Program-made: the position numbers and the translations under genes
Notes under the pieces: generated by a model
What the model was told of the DNA's origin: nothing
Databases searched by the model: none
What the model saw: only the letters and a program-made list of their open reading frames with translations
Part shown: one piece after another, positions 1 to 5,606 of the stretch
Position numbering within the stretch: the first letter of the stretch is position 1
How the letters are laid out: every line of letters begins with the position of its first letter
Source of the DNA: DATKMP01 sp035541775
GTDB lineage: Bacteria > Bacteroidota > Ignavibacteria > UBA10030
DNA: 6,707 nt
Direction of reading: 5' to 3'
NCBI GenBank assembly: GCA_035541775.1
Contig: DATKMP010000257.1
Coordinates: 1 to 6,707 of the forward strand

Positions 1-61
1 TCCTAAAACTTCTCCAACGAGGAATCATTCTGCGATTTGTATTTTCTAAAATACTACCCAT
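1..61 (-). CDS. Partial ORF overlapping the kinase stop codon; unknown function
   Basis: A reading frame opens with ATG at 61-59 and stays open for 20 codons to the window edge, giving Met-Gly-Ser-Ile-Leu-Glu-Asn-Thr-Asn-Arg-Arg-Met-Ile-Pro-Arg-Trp-Arg-Ser-Phe-Arg. Its start overlaps the end of the kinase gene by 8 bp (ATGGGTAG), the geometry of translational coupling, so it is probably the next gene of the same operon. No strong Shine-Dalgarno is visible (only a weak GAG about ten bases upstream), which fits re-initiation by ribosomes finishing the kinase. The Arg-Arg-Met-Ile-Pro-Arg-Trp-Arg stretch is composed like a genuine N-terminus, but I cannot assign a family from 20 residues. It could be a chance open frame, since 20 codons is short. 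Confidence 0.5.
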   Translation of the reverse strand, partial: MGSILENTNRRMIPRWRSFR

Positions 62-1106
62 TTCTATTTCTCAACAATAATGTAATTTCAGCTTCATTCG
101 CTAAGACGTCCAATTCACTAATATATCTTTCTAGTGAGTACTGATTGGTAGAAAATAAGTTTTTTCTATGCCCACGTAAACTCGGATCAGGATCGCATAA
201 TTCTCGAATGATTCTTATAAGCTGGTCTGCTATTTCAGACATTAATGATAATTTGAGTTTATCAATAACCTTATTAAATCCTGTACGAAGATACGGTGAA
301 ATATCTTGAAAAGTTCCTCCCCATTTTCTCCATCTTTGGAATTCATCAAGTTCATCTTGTACTGCGGCCGTGATATTTACCTTTCCAAAATAAAATGCAA
401 TTAAATTGCCTAAATGATAAGCGTCGCAACCGAACCTTCTTGCATTCCAATCAGGAACAACGTAACCATAAAGTAATTCCGGTGGAGCGTATGAACAATC
501 TCCTACAACATTATTTGATTCATTATATTTAATGAATTTCCCTTTTTCCGCAGCCCGCCCAAGATCTGTTAATTTTGACACATCTTTCTTAAATATTAAA
601 ACATTTGATGGTTTCAAATCCTGATGTGCGACATCTATTCTATGCAATTCCTCTAGTCCAGTGGCAACTTGGTGTAATGATCTTAAAGCCCAAGCCTCGT
701 CCAGTTTTTTGAATTGATCCAACTGAACTCTGAGATCAGAATCAGCAAGTTCAAATATAATATATTGTACGATTCCATCGAGTGAATTAGGATCGATAGT
801 AATTTTGCCTTGACCAATTGCTTTGACAATTTTTTTTAATTTTTTCTCTCCACATTTTTCCAGTAAGTCACGTTCATAGTTGAATGCTTCTACAAGTTCT
901 TGTATTCTTCTGGCTGGATCAGGTGCGAACCGTGCAATTGAAAAATCCAAAGCTTTGAGAAATCCTTTATTACCATTGGCGTTTTCTGCTATGTATCCAT
1001 AAGAAAAAGTGCCTCCAGTTTGAGTTGATTTTTTTTCAATACTCTTTATTACCTTCCATCCTTCTTCTAATTCTAAACCTTCCAATCTTGCAGCTGGTGG
1101 TTTCAT
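54..1106 (-). CDS. Eukaryotic-type serine/threonine protein kinase, 350 aa
   Basis: Probably phosphorylates Ser/Thr on a protein partner in the cytoplasm; no signal peptide or membrane helix is seen. The catalytic set is complete: a Gly-rich loop around residues 31-37 (GGTFSYG), the ATP-anchoring Lys51 (FLKALDF), probable helix-C Glu78, catalytic loop HQDLKPSN at 161-168 with Asp163, Lys165 and Asn168, the magnesium Asp181 in DLG (DFG position), APPE at 207-210, helix-F Asp228 and a late Arg311. HQD replaces HRD, so it is a non-RD kinase that may not need activation-loop phosphorylation. Kinase fold fills about residues 15-330, with no sensor domain, unlike PASTA-type PknB. The ATG at 1106 has a GGGAG Shine-Dalgarno seven bases upstream. 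The gene is clearly more AT-rich than dnaK and the hsp20 genes, suggesting accessory or transferred DNA. A following ORF overlaps its stop by 8 bp. The substrate is unknown. Confidence 0.9.
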   Translation of the reverse strand: MKPPAARLEGLELEEGWKVIKSIEKKSTQTGGTFSYGYIAENANGNKGFLKALDFSIARFAPDPARRIQELVEAFNYERDLLEKCGEKKLKKIVKAIGQGKITIDPNSLDGIVQYIIFELADSDLRVQLDQFKKLDEAWALRSLHQVATGLEELHRIDVAHQDLKPSNVLIFKKDVSKLTDLGRAAEKGKFIKYNESNNVVGDCSYAPPELLYGYVVPDWNARRFGCDAYHLGNLIAFYFGKVNITAAVQDELDEFQRWRKWGGTFQDISPYLRTGFNKVIDKLKLSLMSEIADQLIRIIRELCDPDPSLRGHRKNLFSTNQYSLERYISELDVLANEAEITLLLRNRNG

Positions 1107-1141
1107 TAGTTATCTCCCTATTTTTTAAATGATTGGCAAAA

Positions 1142-1264
1142 TCATAAGCGTTTATAAGCAATGTAAGATAAAAGTAATTTAAATATTAAATCTTTCCTTT
1201 CTCCGCTCATATCTTCTTTCCATTTTTCTATTTCGTTATCAACGCACCTACAGTTTTTGATTTT
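1142..1264 (-). pseudogene. Possible small ORF or gene remnant upstream of the kinase
   Basis: A frame is open for 41 codons from just after a TAA at 1267-1265 to TGA at 1144-1142. It encodes a charged then hydrophobic segment containing VDNEIEKWKEDMSGERKD and ending LLSYIAYKRL. The only ATG in it is at 1210-1208, giving a 22-residue peptide with a poor ribosome site. The amino-acid mix looks more protein-like than random AT-rich sequence. Its upstream end lies next to the terminator hairpin at 1269-1300, so it could be the tail of a gene truncated when the DUF2442-DUF4160 block or the hairpin arrived. It may equally be kinase leader sequence read by chance. No family recognised. Confidence 0.2.
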
Positions 1265-1268
1265 TTAA

Positions 1269-1300
1269 AACAAAAGGCGAGGTTGTTTTCCTCGCCTTTG
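1269..1300 (-). terminator. Intrinsic terminator of the DUF2442-DUF4160 operon
   Basis: A perfect 10-bp stem, AAAGGCGAGG (1273-1282) with CCTCGCCTTT (1290-1299), has a 7-base loop. On the minus strand it is followed by TTTTGTTTT, a good U-tract, and begins about 20 bases after the DUF4160 stop. The block 1269-1299 matches 1915-1945 at 30 of 31 positions; the single difference (T1286 against C1932) is in the loop. Confidence 0.85.
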
Positions 1301-1320
1301 TGTTTCTGCTGCAATTCCTT

Positions 1321-1581
1321 TTACTCTAAAGGCGCAATTTTATCTAACGGAAGCGATTCTTCCGCATGGTTCCAGCATTCGAGCAATTCCTTTTGATGAA
1401 GAGCACTCCATTCGATCACTAATCCCAGCGCACGTGAAGGTAGCTCACCATCAATGACCGACATCGTATCTATACGAATTTTTACATGATTTTTACCGTA
1501 GCTTGCATGAAAATGTGCTGGCTGATGGTCTGCATAAAACATTCGTATCACGATTCCAAAGAAACGACTGATCTCAGGCAA
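1321..1581 (-). CDS. DUF4160 family protein, 86 aa
   Basis: Small cytoplasmic protein recognised as DUF4160 from its start MPEISRFFGIVI, the His-rich FYADHQPAHFHASYG block at residues 15-29 (Asp18, His19, Pro21, His23, His25) and the C-terminal part with LPSRALGLVIEWSALHQKEL. The length is normal. The start is TTG at 1581-1579; I chose it because the family nearly always begins Met-Pro-Glu-Ile, and GGGA lies about ten bases upstream. The TTG lies inside the end of the DUF2442 gene (8-bp overlap, TTGCCTGA), so translation is probably coupled and kept low. DUF4160 and DUF2442 genes are known to be frequent neighbours and are often discussed as a toxin-antitoxin-like pair; the biochemical role is not established to my knowledge. 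The clustered His/Asp residues could bind metal, which is inference. Confidence 0.9.
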   Translation of the reverse strand: MPEISRFFGIVIRMFYADHQPAHFHASYGKNHVKIRIDTMSVIDGELPSRALGLVIEWSALHQKELLECWNHAEESLPLDKIAPLE

Positions 1582-1858
1582 CGGCTTTTGTCCCTTTCAT
1601 TGCCGGGAAAATATCTTCTGCTTGTTTTCCGGTAATTTTCAGATATAACGAATCGGCACACACATCGATCGTTTCTGTCCAGCTTATTTCGCCATCCTCA
1701 CCTATGTGTACATTTTCAAAATTCTTCGGATCATTCCAGTACTTAAATACGCCTTTACCGACATCACCGGAGAAATCTACCACACCCTCGACGTCGTCAG
1801 CATATTTAAGCCACAACCGATAATCTGGTAATGGTTTGATCTCAACAAGTTTTATCAT
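1574..1858 (-). CDS. DUF2442 family protein, 94 aa
   Basis: First gene of the two-gene unit with DUF4160. The family call rests on the pattern V-x-I-K-P-L-P-D-Y-R-L-W-L-K-Y-A-D at residues 5-21, V-V-D-F-S at 26-30, an F-x-N-V-H-I-x-E-D-G-E-I-S-W segment at 47-60, and D-V-C-A-D-S-L-Y-L near 65-73, all in the usual DUF2442 order and length. The start ATG at 1858 has GGAG five bases upstream. A strong promoter lies just upstream and is overlapped by a small palindrome, so autoregulation by this protein or the pair is plausible. Family members have been structurally characterised (NE0471-like fold), but no confirmed activity is known to me. If the pair is toxin-antitoxin-like, which partner is toxic cannot be read from sequence. 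Confidence 0.88.
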   Translation of the reverse strand: MIKLVEIKPLPDYRLWLKYADDVEGVVDFSGDVGKGVFKYWNDPKNFENVHIGEDGEISWTETIDVCADSLYLKITGKQAEDIFPAMKGTKAVA

Positions 1859-1882
1859 AAGAACTCCAATTTTCTTTCTGGC

Positions 1883-1911
1883 ATCTTACCAAAAACACAC
1901 TTGAATGTCAA
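1883..1911 (-). promoter_or_regulatory. Sigma-70-type promoter of DUF2442-DUF4160
   Basis: On the minus strand a perfect TTGACA (1911-1906) is followed after exactly 17 bases by TAAGAT (1888-1883, four of six matches). Transcription would start near 1876, giving a leader of about 18 bases before the DUF2442 ATG, with GGAG in it. Confidence 0.7.
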
Positions 1912-1914
1912 GTG
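1898..1914. promoter_or_regulatory. Candidate operator palindrome over the -35 box
   Basis: CACTTG (1898-1903) and CAAGTG (1909-1914) form a perfect inverted repeat with a 5-base spacer, covering the TTGACA -35 element of the DUF2442 promoter. Placement over -35 is typical for repressor sites. It is a short palindrome and the binding protein is unknown. Confidence 0.4.
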
Positions 1915-1948
1915 AACAAAAGGCGAGGTTGCTTTCCTCGCCTTTTAT
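1915..1948 (-). terminator. Intrinsic terminator downstream of dnaK
   Basis: An 11-bp perfect stem, AAAAGGCGAGG (1918-1928) with CCTCGCCTTTT (1936-1946), has a 7-base loop and is followed on the minus strand by TTTTGTTC. It lies about 110 bases past the dnaK stop and directly before the DUF2442 promoter, separating the two units. It is a near copy of the hairpin at 1269-1300. The 2 to 110 bases between it and dnaK (1949-2055) are AT-rich and show no other feature. Confidence 0.8.
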
Positions 1949-2055
1949 TTACATATCGTCTTTCAGTCTTTTCGTTCTTTCATTTCATTCTAAAATTATT
2001 TTATTCATCTTATCACTCAATTACTTAAAACTCAAAGACTCATCGAATCAACGAC

Positions 2056-4014
2056 TTACTTATCATCCACAACTTCGAAGTCGGCGTTCTCGACTTTTTT
2101 GCCGCCGTCGCCGCTTTGTTGCTGCTGTTGTTCGCCGCCTTGCTGGCCAGCAAACGGATTTTGTTCCGGTCCACCAGCGCCGGGAGGAGGCGTCTGGCCC
2201 TTCGCGGATTCGTACATCTTGGTCGATGCTTCACTCCAGACATTATTCAACGCATCCGTCTTCGCTTTGATATCGGTGACGTTGCCGGATTTGATTGCGT
2301 CTTCAAGAGCCGTCGCGGCATTTTCCACTTTCGCTTTCAGATCCGCAGGAATCTTCTCACCGAAATCTTTCAACTGCTTCCGCGTCTGGAAGACAAGATT
2401 GTCGGCTTGATTCTTCACTTCGATATCGTCTTTGCGTTTTTTATCTTCTGCCGCATGCGCCTGCGCATCGGTTTTCATTTTTTCTACTTCTTCTTTGCTC
2501 AATCCGCTGGAAGAAGTGATGCGGATGCTCTGCTCTTTGTTTGTCGCTTTATCTTTTGCAGAAACATGCAGCAAACCGTTTGCATCGATATCGAACGTTA
2601 CTTCGATCTGCGGCACACCGCGCGGTGCAGGCGGAATTCCATCGAGATGGAATTGTCCGAGCGTTCGGTTATCCTGCGCCATCGGTCGCTCGCCTTGCAG
2701 CACATGAATTTCCACCGAGGGCTGACTGTCCGCCGCCGTCGAGAAGATTTCGCTCTTCTTGGTCGGAATTGTTGTGTTTGCCGGAATCATCTGCGTCATC
2801 ACACCACCGAGCGTTTCAATGCCGAGCGTCAACGGTGTCACATCGAGCAGTAACACATCGGTTACTTCGCCGGTCAACACACCGCCTTGAATAGCTGCAC
2901 CAACAGCAACGACTTCATCCGGATTGACACCCTTGTGTCCTTCTTTACCGAATAATTTTTTCACTAACTCCTGAACCGAAGGAACACGCGTCATACCGCC
3001 GACAAGAATTACTTCGTCGATTTGATTCGGCGAAAGTCCTGCATCGCTCATGGCTTTTTGTACCGGCGGCACACAGCGCTGAATAAGATCATCCACTAAC
3101 TGTTCGAACTTTGCACGTGTCAGTGTTAAGTTCAAATGCTTCGGCCCTTCCGCAGTTGCGGTAATGAACGGCAAATTAATTTCCGTTTGTGAAAGCTGCG
3201 ATAATTCCATCTTCGCTTTTTCAGCGGCTTCACGCAAACGCTGAAGCGCCATCGGGTCTTTGCGGAGATCGATACCTTCCTGTTTCTTAAACTCATCGGC
3301 AATGTATTCGAGCACGCGCATATCGAAGTTGTCGCCGCCAAGGTGCGTATCGCCGTTGGTGGATTTTACTTCGAACACGCCGTCGCCCAATTCCAGCACG
3401 GAAATATCGAACGTTCCGCCGCCGAGATCGAACACCGCCACTTTTGCATCTTTATTTTTCTTATCCAATCCGTAAGCAAGCGCGGCTGCTGTCGGCTCGT
3501 TGATGATACGGCGGACATTGAGTCCGGCAATTTCGCCGGCTTCTTTCGTCGCCTGGCGCTGTGCATCGTTAAAGTATGCGGGAACCGTAATGACTGCTTC
3601 AGTAATCTTCGTTCCGAGATAATCTTCCGCTGTCTGTTTCATCTTCTGCAAAATCATCGATGAAATTTCCGGCGGAGAATATTTTCGTCCGTCAATTTCC
3701 ACGCGCGCCGTATTATTATCTCCGGCAACGACTTTATACGGAACGAGTTTCATTTCTTCATTAACTTCATTGAAGAAGCGTCCCATAAACCGCTTAATCG
3801 AATAAATCGTATTTTGTGAATTTGTCACGGCCTGCCGCTTTGCCGCTGCACCAACCAACCGCTCACCGGATTTTGGAAATCCGACGATGGACGGTGTCGT
3901 GCGCGCGCCTTCGGCGTTCGCGATGACAACGGGATCGCTGCCTTCCATGACTGCAACGACCGAGTTTGTGGTCCCAAGGTCGATGCCGATTATTTTTCCT
4001 GTATTACCAGCCAT
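2056..4014 (-). CDS. dnaK: Molecular chaperone DnaK (Hsp70), 652 aa
   Basis: Cytoplasmic ATP-driven chaperone that binds exposed hydrophobic segments and refolds them with DnaJ and GrpE. The nucleotide-binding domain spans about residues 7-385: phosphate loop IGIDLGTTNS (9-18), FNDAQRQATKEAG (148-160), RIINEPTAAALAYG (169-182), FDLGGGTFDIS (195-205) with Thr201 at the autophosphorylation position, and VILVGGMTRVP (335-345). The interdomain linker DVLLLDVTPLTLG lies at 386-398. The beta substrate-binding domain follows to about 500, then the helical lid to about 605, then a Gly/Pro/Gln-rich tail with five consecutive Gln and a terminal EVVDDK. Full length, close to the 638 aa of E. coli DnaK. 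ATG at 4014 has AGGAG seven bases upstream. The hsp20 operon lies upstream on the same strand; dnaJ and grpE are absent here. No frameshift seen. Confidence 0.98.
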   Translation of the reverse strand: MAGNTGKIIGIDLGTTNSVVAVMEGSDPVVIANAEGARTTPSIVGFPKSGERLVGAAAKRQAVTNSQNTIYSIKRFMGRFFNEVNEEMKLVPYKVVAGDNNTARVEIDGRKYSPPEISSMILQKMKQTAEDYLGTKITEAVITVPAYFNDAQRQATKEAGEIAGLNVRRIINEPTAAALAYGLDKKNKDAKVAVFDLGGGTFDISVLELGDGVFEVKSTNGDTHLGGDNFDMRVLEYIADEFKKQEGIDLRKDPMALQRLREAAEKAKMELSQLSQTEINLPFITATAEGPKHLNLTLTRAKFEQLVDDLIQRCVPPVQKAMSDAGLSPNQIDEVILVGGMTRVPSVQELVKKLFGKEGHKGVNPDEVVAVGAAIQGGVLTGEVTDVLLLDVTPLTLGIETLGGVMTQMIPANTTIPTKKSEIFSTAADSQPSVEIHVLQGERPMAQDNRTLGQFHLDGIPPAPRGVPQIEVTFDIDANGLLHVSAKDKATNKEQSIRITSSSGLSKEEVEKMKTDAQAHAAEDKKRKDDIEVKNQADNLVFQTRKQLKDFGEKIPADLKAKVENAATALEDAIKSGNVTDIKAKTDALNNVWSEASTKMYESAKGQTPPPGAGGPEQNPFAGQQGGEQQQQQSGDGGKKVENADFEVVDDK

Positions 4015-4016
4015 TA

Positions 4017-4032
4017 TGTTTCTCCTTTACTT
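4017..4032 (-). promoter_or_regulatory. dnaK ribosome site, identical to that of the first hsp20 gene
   Basis: The 16 bases AAGTAAAGGAGAAACA, containing the AGGAG Shine-Dalgarno, precede the dnaK ATG by two bases. The same 16 bases occur at 5625-5610, three bases before the first hsp20 ATG. This suggests strong, matched translation initiation of the two chaperone units. Confidence 0.6.
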
Positions 4033-4035
4033 CTT

Positions 4036-4147
4036 GCAGCATTGCTGTATGCTGCACTGTGGAATAAAGTGTCAGCGGAAAGGATCGATTCCACTCCAAT
4101 CCAGTTCCGCCGACACATTGATCGATCATTCGCCTTCGTCGGCGAAT
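4036..4147 (-). promoter_or_regulatory. Structured 5' leader of dnaK
   Basis: Three inverted repeats lie between the putative promoter and the dnaK ribosome site. The nearest is GCAGCAT/ATGCTGC (4036-4042 with 4049-4055), ending four bases from the conserved leader. A 12-base pair of arms with one mismatch is at 4069-4080 and 4105-4116. A third stem, ATTCGCC/GGCGAAT, is at 4128-4134 and 4141-4147, next to the 10-bp palindrome TGATCGATCA (4119-4128). No CIRCE element (TTAGCACTC/GAGTGCTAA) is seen. A temperature- or protein-sensing leader is possible, but that is inference. Confidence 0.4.
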
Positions 4148-4162
4148 TTTTGTTATTTAATT

Positions 4163-4191
4163 TTTATCGTGTCAGTCTGAGTTTATCACAA
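4163..4191 (-). promoter_or_regulatory. Weak candidate promoter for dnaK
   Basis: TTGTGA (4191-4186) and GATAAA (4168-4163) are separated by 17 bases on the minus strand, each matching the sigma-70 consensus at four of six positions. Transcription would start near 4155. The -35 part lies inside the palindrome at 4170-4220. dnaK might instead be read through from the hsp20 operon or use an unrecognised heat-shock sigma promoter. Confidence 0.3.
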
Positions 4192-4220
4192 AGTGATCAC
4201 GTTGTGATCGAAGACTGACA
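4170..4220. repeat. Nested palindrome in the hsp20-dnaK gap
   Basis: Outer arms TGTCAGTCT (4170-4178) and AGACTGACA (4212-4220) are a perfect 9-bp inverted repeat. Inside them ATCACAA (4185-4191) pairs with TTGTGAT (4202-4208), and the centre is the palindrome GTGATCAC (4193-4200). It has no U-tract on the minus strand. It could be an operator for a dimeric regulator or an RNA hairpin. Confidence 0.55.
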
Positions 4221-4226
4221 TTGAAG

Positions 4227-4288
4227 GAAGCAGTCGCATTTCGACCCGCCAAAAGACGGCGGGTAAACAAGCTCAATGTGACTGCTTC
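4227..4288. repeat. Two-level hairpin downstream of the hsp20 operon
   Basis: Outer arms at 4227-4240 and 4275-4288 pair over 14 positions with one G-T wobble (read on the plus strand). An inner stem ACCCGCC/GGCGGGT is at 4244-4250 and 4258-4264. It begins 11 bases past the last hsp20 stop and may protect or terminate that transcript, but no U-run follows it, so termination may be partial. Fourteen bases (4240-4253) recur inverted at 5939-5952, marking a dispersed repeat family. Confidence 0.6.
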
Positions 4289-4299
4289 TCTATTTATAT

Positions 4300-4764
4300 T
4301 TATTTAACTTTTACTTCAATTTGTTTCGGTTTTGCTTCTTCTGCTTTCGGCAGTGCAACCGTTAACACGCCGTCTTTGTACTGCGCTTCGATTTTATCAC
4401 TCTTCACCGTGGTCGGAAGCGTGAACGAACGCTGGAAGGAACCGTAACTCCGCTCTACGCGGTGATAGTTTTCTTTCTTCGTTTCTTTTTCCTGCTTCTT
4501 CTCGCCGTGAATCGTAAGAATGTTCGACTCTAACGTAATCTTCACGTCGTCTTTGTTCACACCGGGCAATTCTGCTTTTACAACATACGCATCTTCGTGC
4601 TCGGTAATATCGACCGCAGGCGACCACGCAGCGAATGCTGCGTCATCTTCTTCCGTTCCCCGGAAGAACGTGTCGAACATTTTGTTCATTTCCCTCTGAA
4701 GTCCGAAGAGACCAGAGGGCCACGTGGTGAGTTCACGTGTTGGATTCCATCGTACTAATGACAT
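4300..4764 (-). CDS. Small heat-shock protein Hsp20 (third gene of operon), 154 aa
   Basis: ATP-independent holdase that binds unfolding proteins and passes them to DnaK. The variable N-terminal arm (1-48) contains MSLVRWNPTRE and a Leu/Met/Phe-rich segment. The alpha-crystallin domain runs about 49-148: AVDITEHEDAYVVKAELPGV (50-69), an LTIHGE strand end near 83-88, a highly charged Lys/Glu loop to about 105, and the signature GVLTVALPKAEEAKPKQ (132-148). The C-terminal anchor is I149-E-V151, an I-x-V motif for oligomer assembly. ATG at 4764 has AGGG about seven bases upstream. It starts 31 bases after the second gene. A 27-base stretch encoding the C-terminal signature (4327-4353) is identical to 5223-5249 in the first gene, pointing to duplication or gene conversion. 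Confidence 0.95.
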   Translation of the reverse strand: MSLVRWNPTRELTTWPSGLFGLQREMNKMFDTFFRGTEEDDAAFAAWSPAVDITEHEDAYVVKAELPGVNKDDVKITLESNILTIHGEKKQEKETKKENYHRVERSYGSFQRSFTLPTTVKSDKIEAQYKDGVLTVALPKAEEAKPKQIEVKVK

Positions 4765-4795
4765 AATCGTACCCTCTCAATAAATAGTTTTTGTT

Positions 4796-5185
4796 TTAGT
4801 GAATTGTAATTTCGCGCGCCTTCATACTTTCTGCTTTCGGCAGCGTGATGGTTAAGACACCGTTTTCAAATTGCGCTTCGATGCCTTCGTGATTGACGCC
4901 GTTACCGAGGTTGAATTCTCGATAGTAACTCTTCCAGCCGATTTCGCTGAACGTCACGTTTGCTTTTTCATTGAAGAGCAGTCCGACTGCTCCGCGAATA
5001 GAAAGACGATCCGGCTCGATGCTCAATTTGATTCCTTCTTTCGATGAACCCGGCATATCGAGCTTTACGACAAACGCATCGTTCGTTTCATAAATATCGG
5101 CAACCGGTTCTACCGTTCGTTCCTGCTGATGCTTGGTAATCGCACTGGAGGAAAGCGGCATCAACGCATACTTATTATTCTCCAT
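4796..5185 (-). CDS. Small heat-shock protein Hsp20, divergent (second gene), 129 aa
   Basis: Alpha-crystallin family holdase, the most divergent of the three. The domain starts near residue 26 (EPVADIYETNDAFVVKLDMPG, read as two parts around residue 36), with MPGSS where relatives have LPGV, LSIRG near 61-65, and the signature NGVLTITLPKAE at 108-119. The C-terminus has the oligomerisation motif I126-T-I128. The N-terminal arm is short. The open frame runs further upstream to 5254, but that would overlap the first gene by about 50 bases. I place the start at ATG 5185 because AAAGGA lies nine bases upstream and it leaves a normal 16-base gap. An ATG nine bases earlier is too close to this site. 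The segment NEKANVTFSEIG resembles the corresponding loop of the first gene more than that of the third. Confidence 0.92.
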   Translation of the reverse strand: MENNKYALMPLSSSAITKHQQERTVEPVADIYETNDAFVVKLDMPGSSKEGIKLSIEPDRLSIRGAVGLLFNEKANVTFSEIGWKSYYREFNLGNGVNHEGIEAQFENGVLTITLPKAESMKAREITIH

Positions 5186-5201
5186 GGTTTTCATTCCTTT
5201 C

Positions 5202-5606
5202 TTACTTAATATCGATCGTGCGCGGTTTTGCTTCTTCTGCTTTCGGCAGCACAACCCGTAGCACGCCGTTGTTCAACTCTGCACCGATCTTCGACGCATC
5301 GACGGCATGTTCAAATTCAATCGACCGGCTGAAATTCTGTACACGCATTTCATTTAACAGCACGCGCGCCTTCTCCGGAATTTCGTACGGCTTTCGTTCG
5401 CCGCTGATTGTCAGCACATTGTTTTCAAACGTGATCTTCACATCTTCTTTTTTTACACCGGGCAGTTCGGCGAGCACGACGGTTTCATTTTCCTGCTCTG
5501 CAATATCCACGGCGGGATACAACACACGTCCCGGAAAATAATCTGTTGCACATGCATCATCGAGCAGATTATCGAATGTTCTCGGAATATCGAATCGGAC
5601 TAACAT
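5202..5606 (-). CDS. Small heat-shock protein Hsp20 (first gene of operon), 134 aa
   Basis: Alpha-crystallin family holdase and first gene of the three-gene unit. It has a short N-terminal arm beginning MLVRFDIPRTFDNLL, then the domain from about residue 31: PAVDIAEQENETVVLAELPG (31-50), VKKEDVKITFENNVLTISGE (51-70), a loop with EKARVLLNEMRVQNFSRSIEF (78-98, two adjoining parts), and NNGVLRVVLPKAEEAKP (112-128). The C-terminal I131-D-I133 is a standard I-x-I anchor. ATG at 5606 is preceded by AGGAG at eight bases, within a 16-base leader identical to that of dnaK. The second gene follows after 16 bases. Three distinct Hsp20s in one operon could assemble into mixed oligomers, which is inference. 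Confidence 0.95.
   Translation of the reverse strand: MLVRFDIPRTFDNLLDDACATDYFPGRVLYPAVDIAEQENETVVLAELPGVKKEDVKITFENNVLTISGERKPYEIPEKARVLLNEMRVQNFSRSIEFEHAVDASKIGAELNNGVLRVVLPKAEEAKPRTIDIK

Noticed and set aside
1905..2270. Plus-strand 121-codon ORF opposite the dnaK end
   Set aside because: It begins in the terminator hairpin, overlaps dnaK antisense and has low-complexity sequence (Arg/Ser/Phe) typical of a shadow frame.
2116..2853. Long plus-strand ORF of 245 codons inside dnaK
   Set aside because: It is antisense to a perfectly conserved Hsp70 coding sequence and Arg/Phe-rich; long antisense frames are common opposite dnaK.
4128..4154. ATTCGCC/GGCGAAT stem followed by TTTTGTT, a plus-strand terminator lookalike
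   Set aside because: No gene is transcribed rightward into it. I treat it as part of the dnaK leader structure instead.
4185..4208. CRP/FNR-like site suggested by TCACA and TGTGA half sites
   Set aside because: The half sites are in the opposite order and too far apart (TCACA before TGTGA) compared with TGTGA-N6-TCACA.
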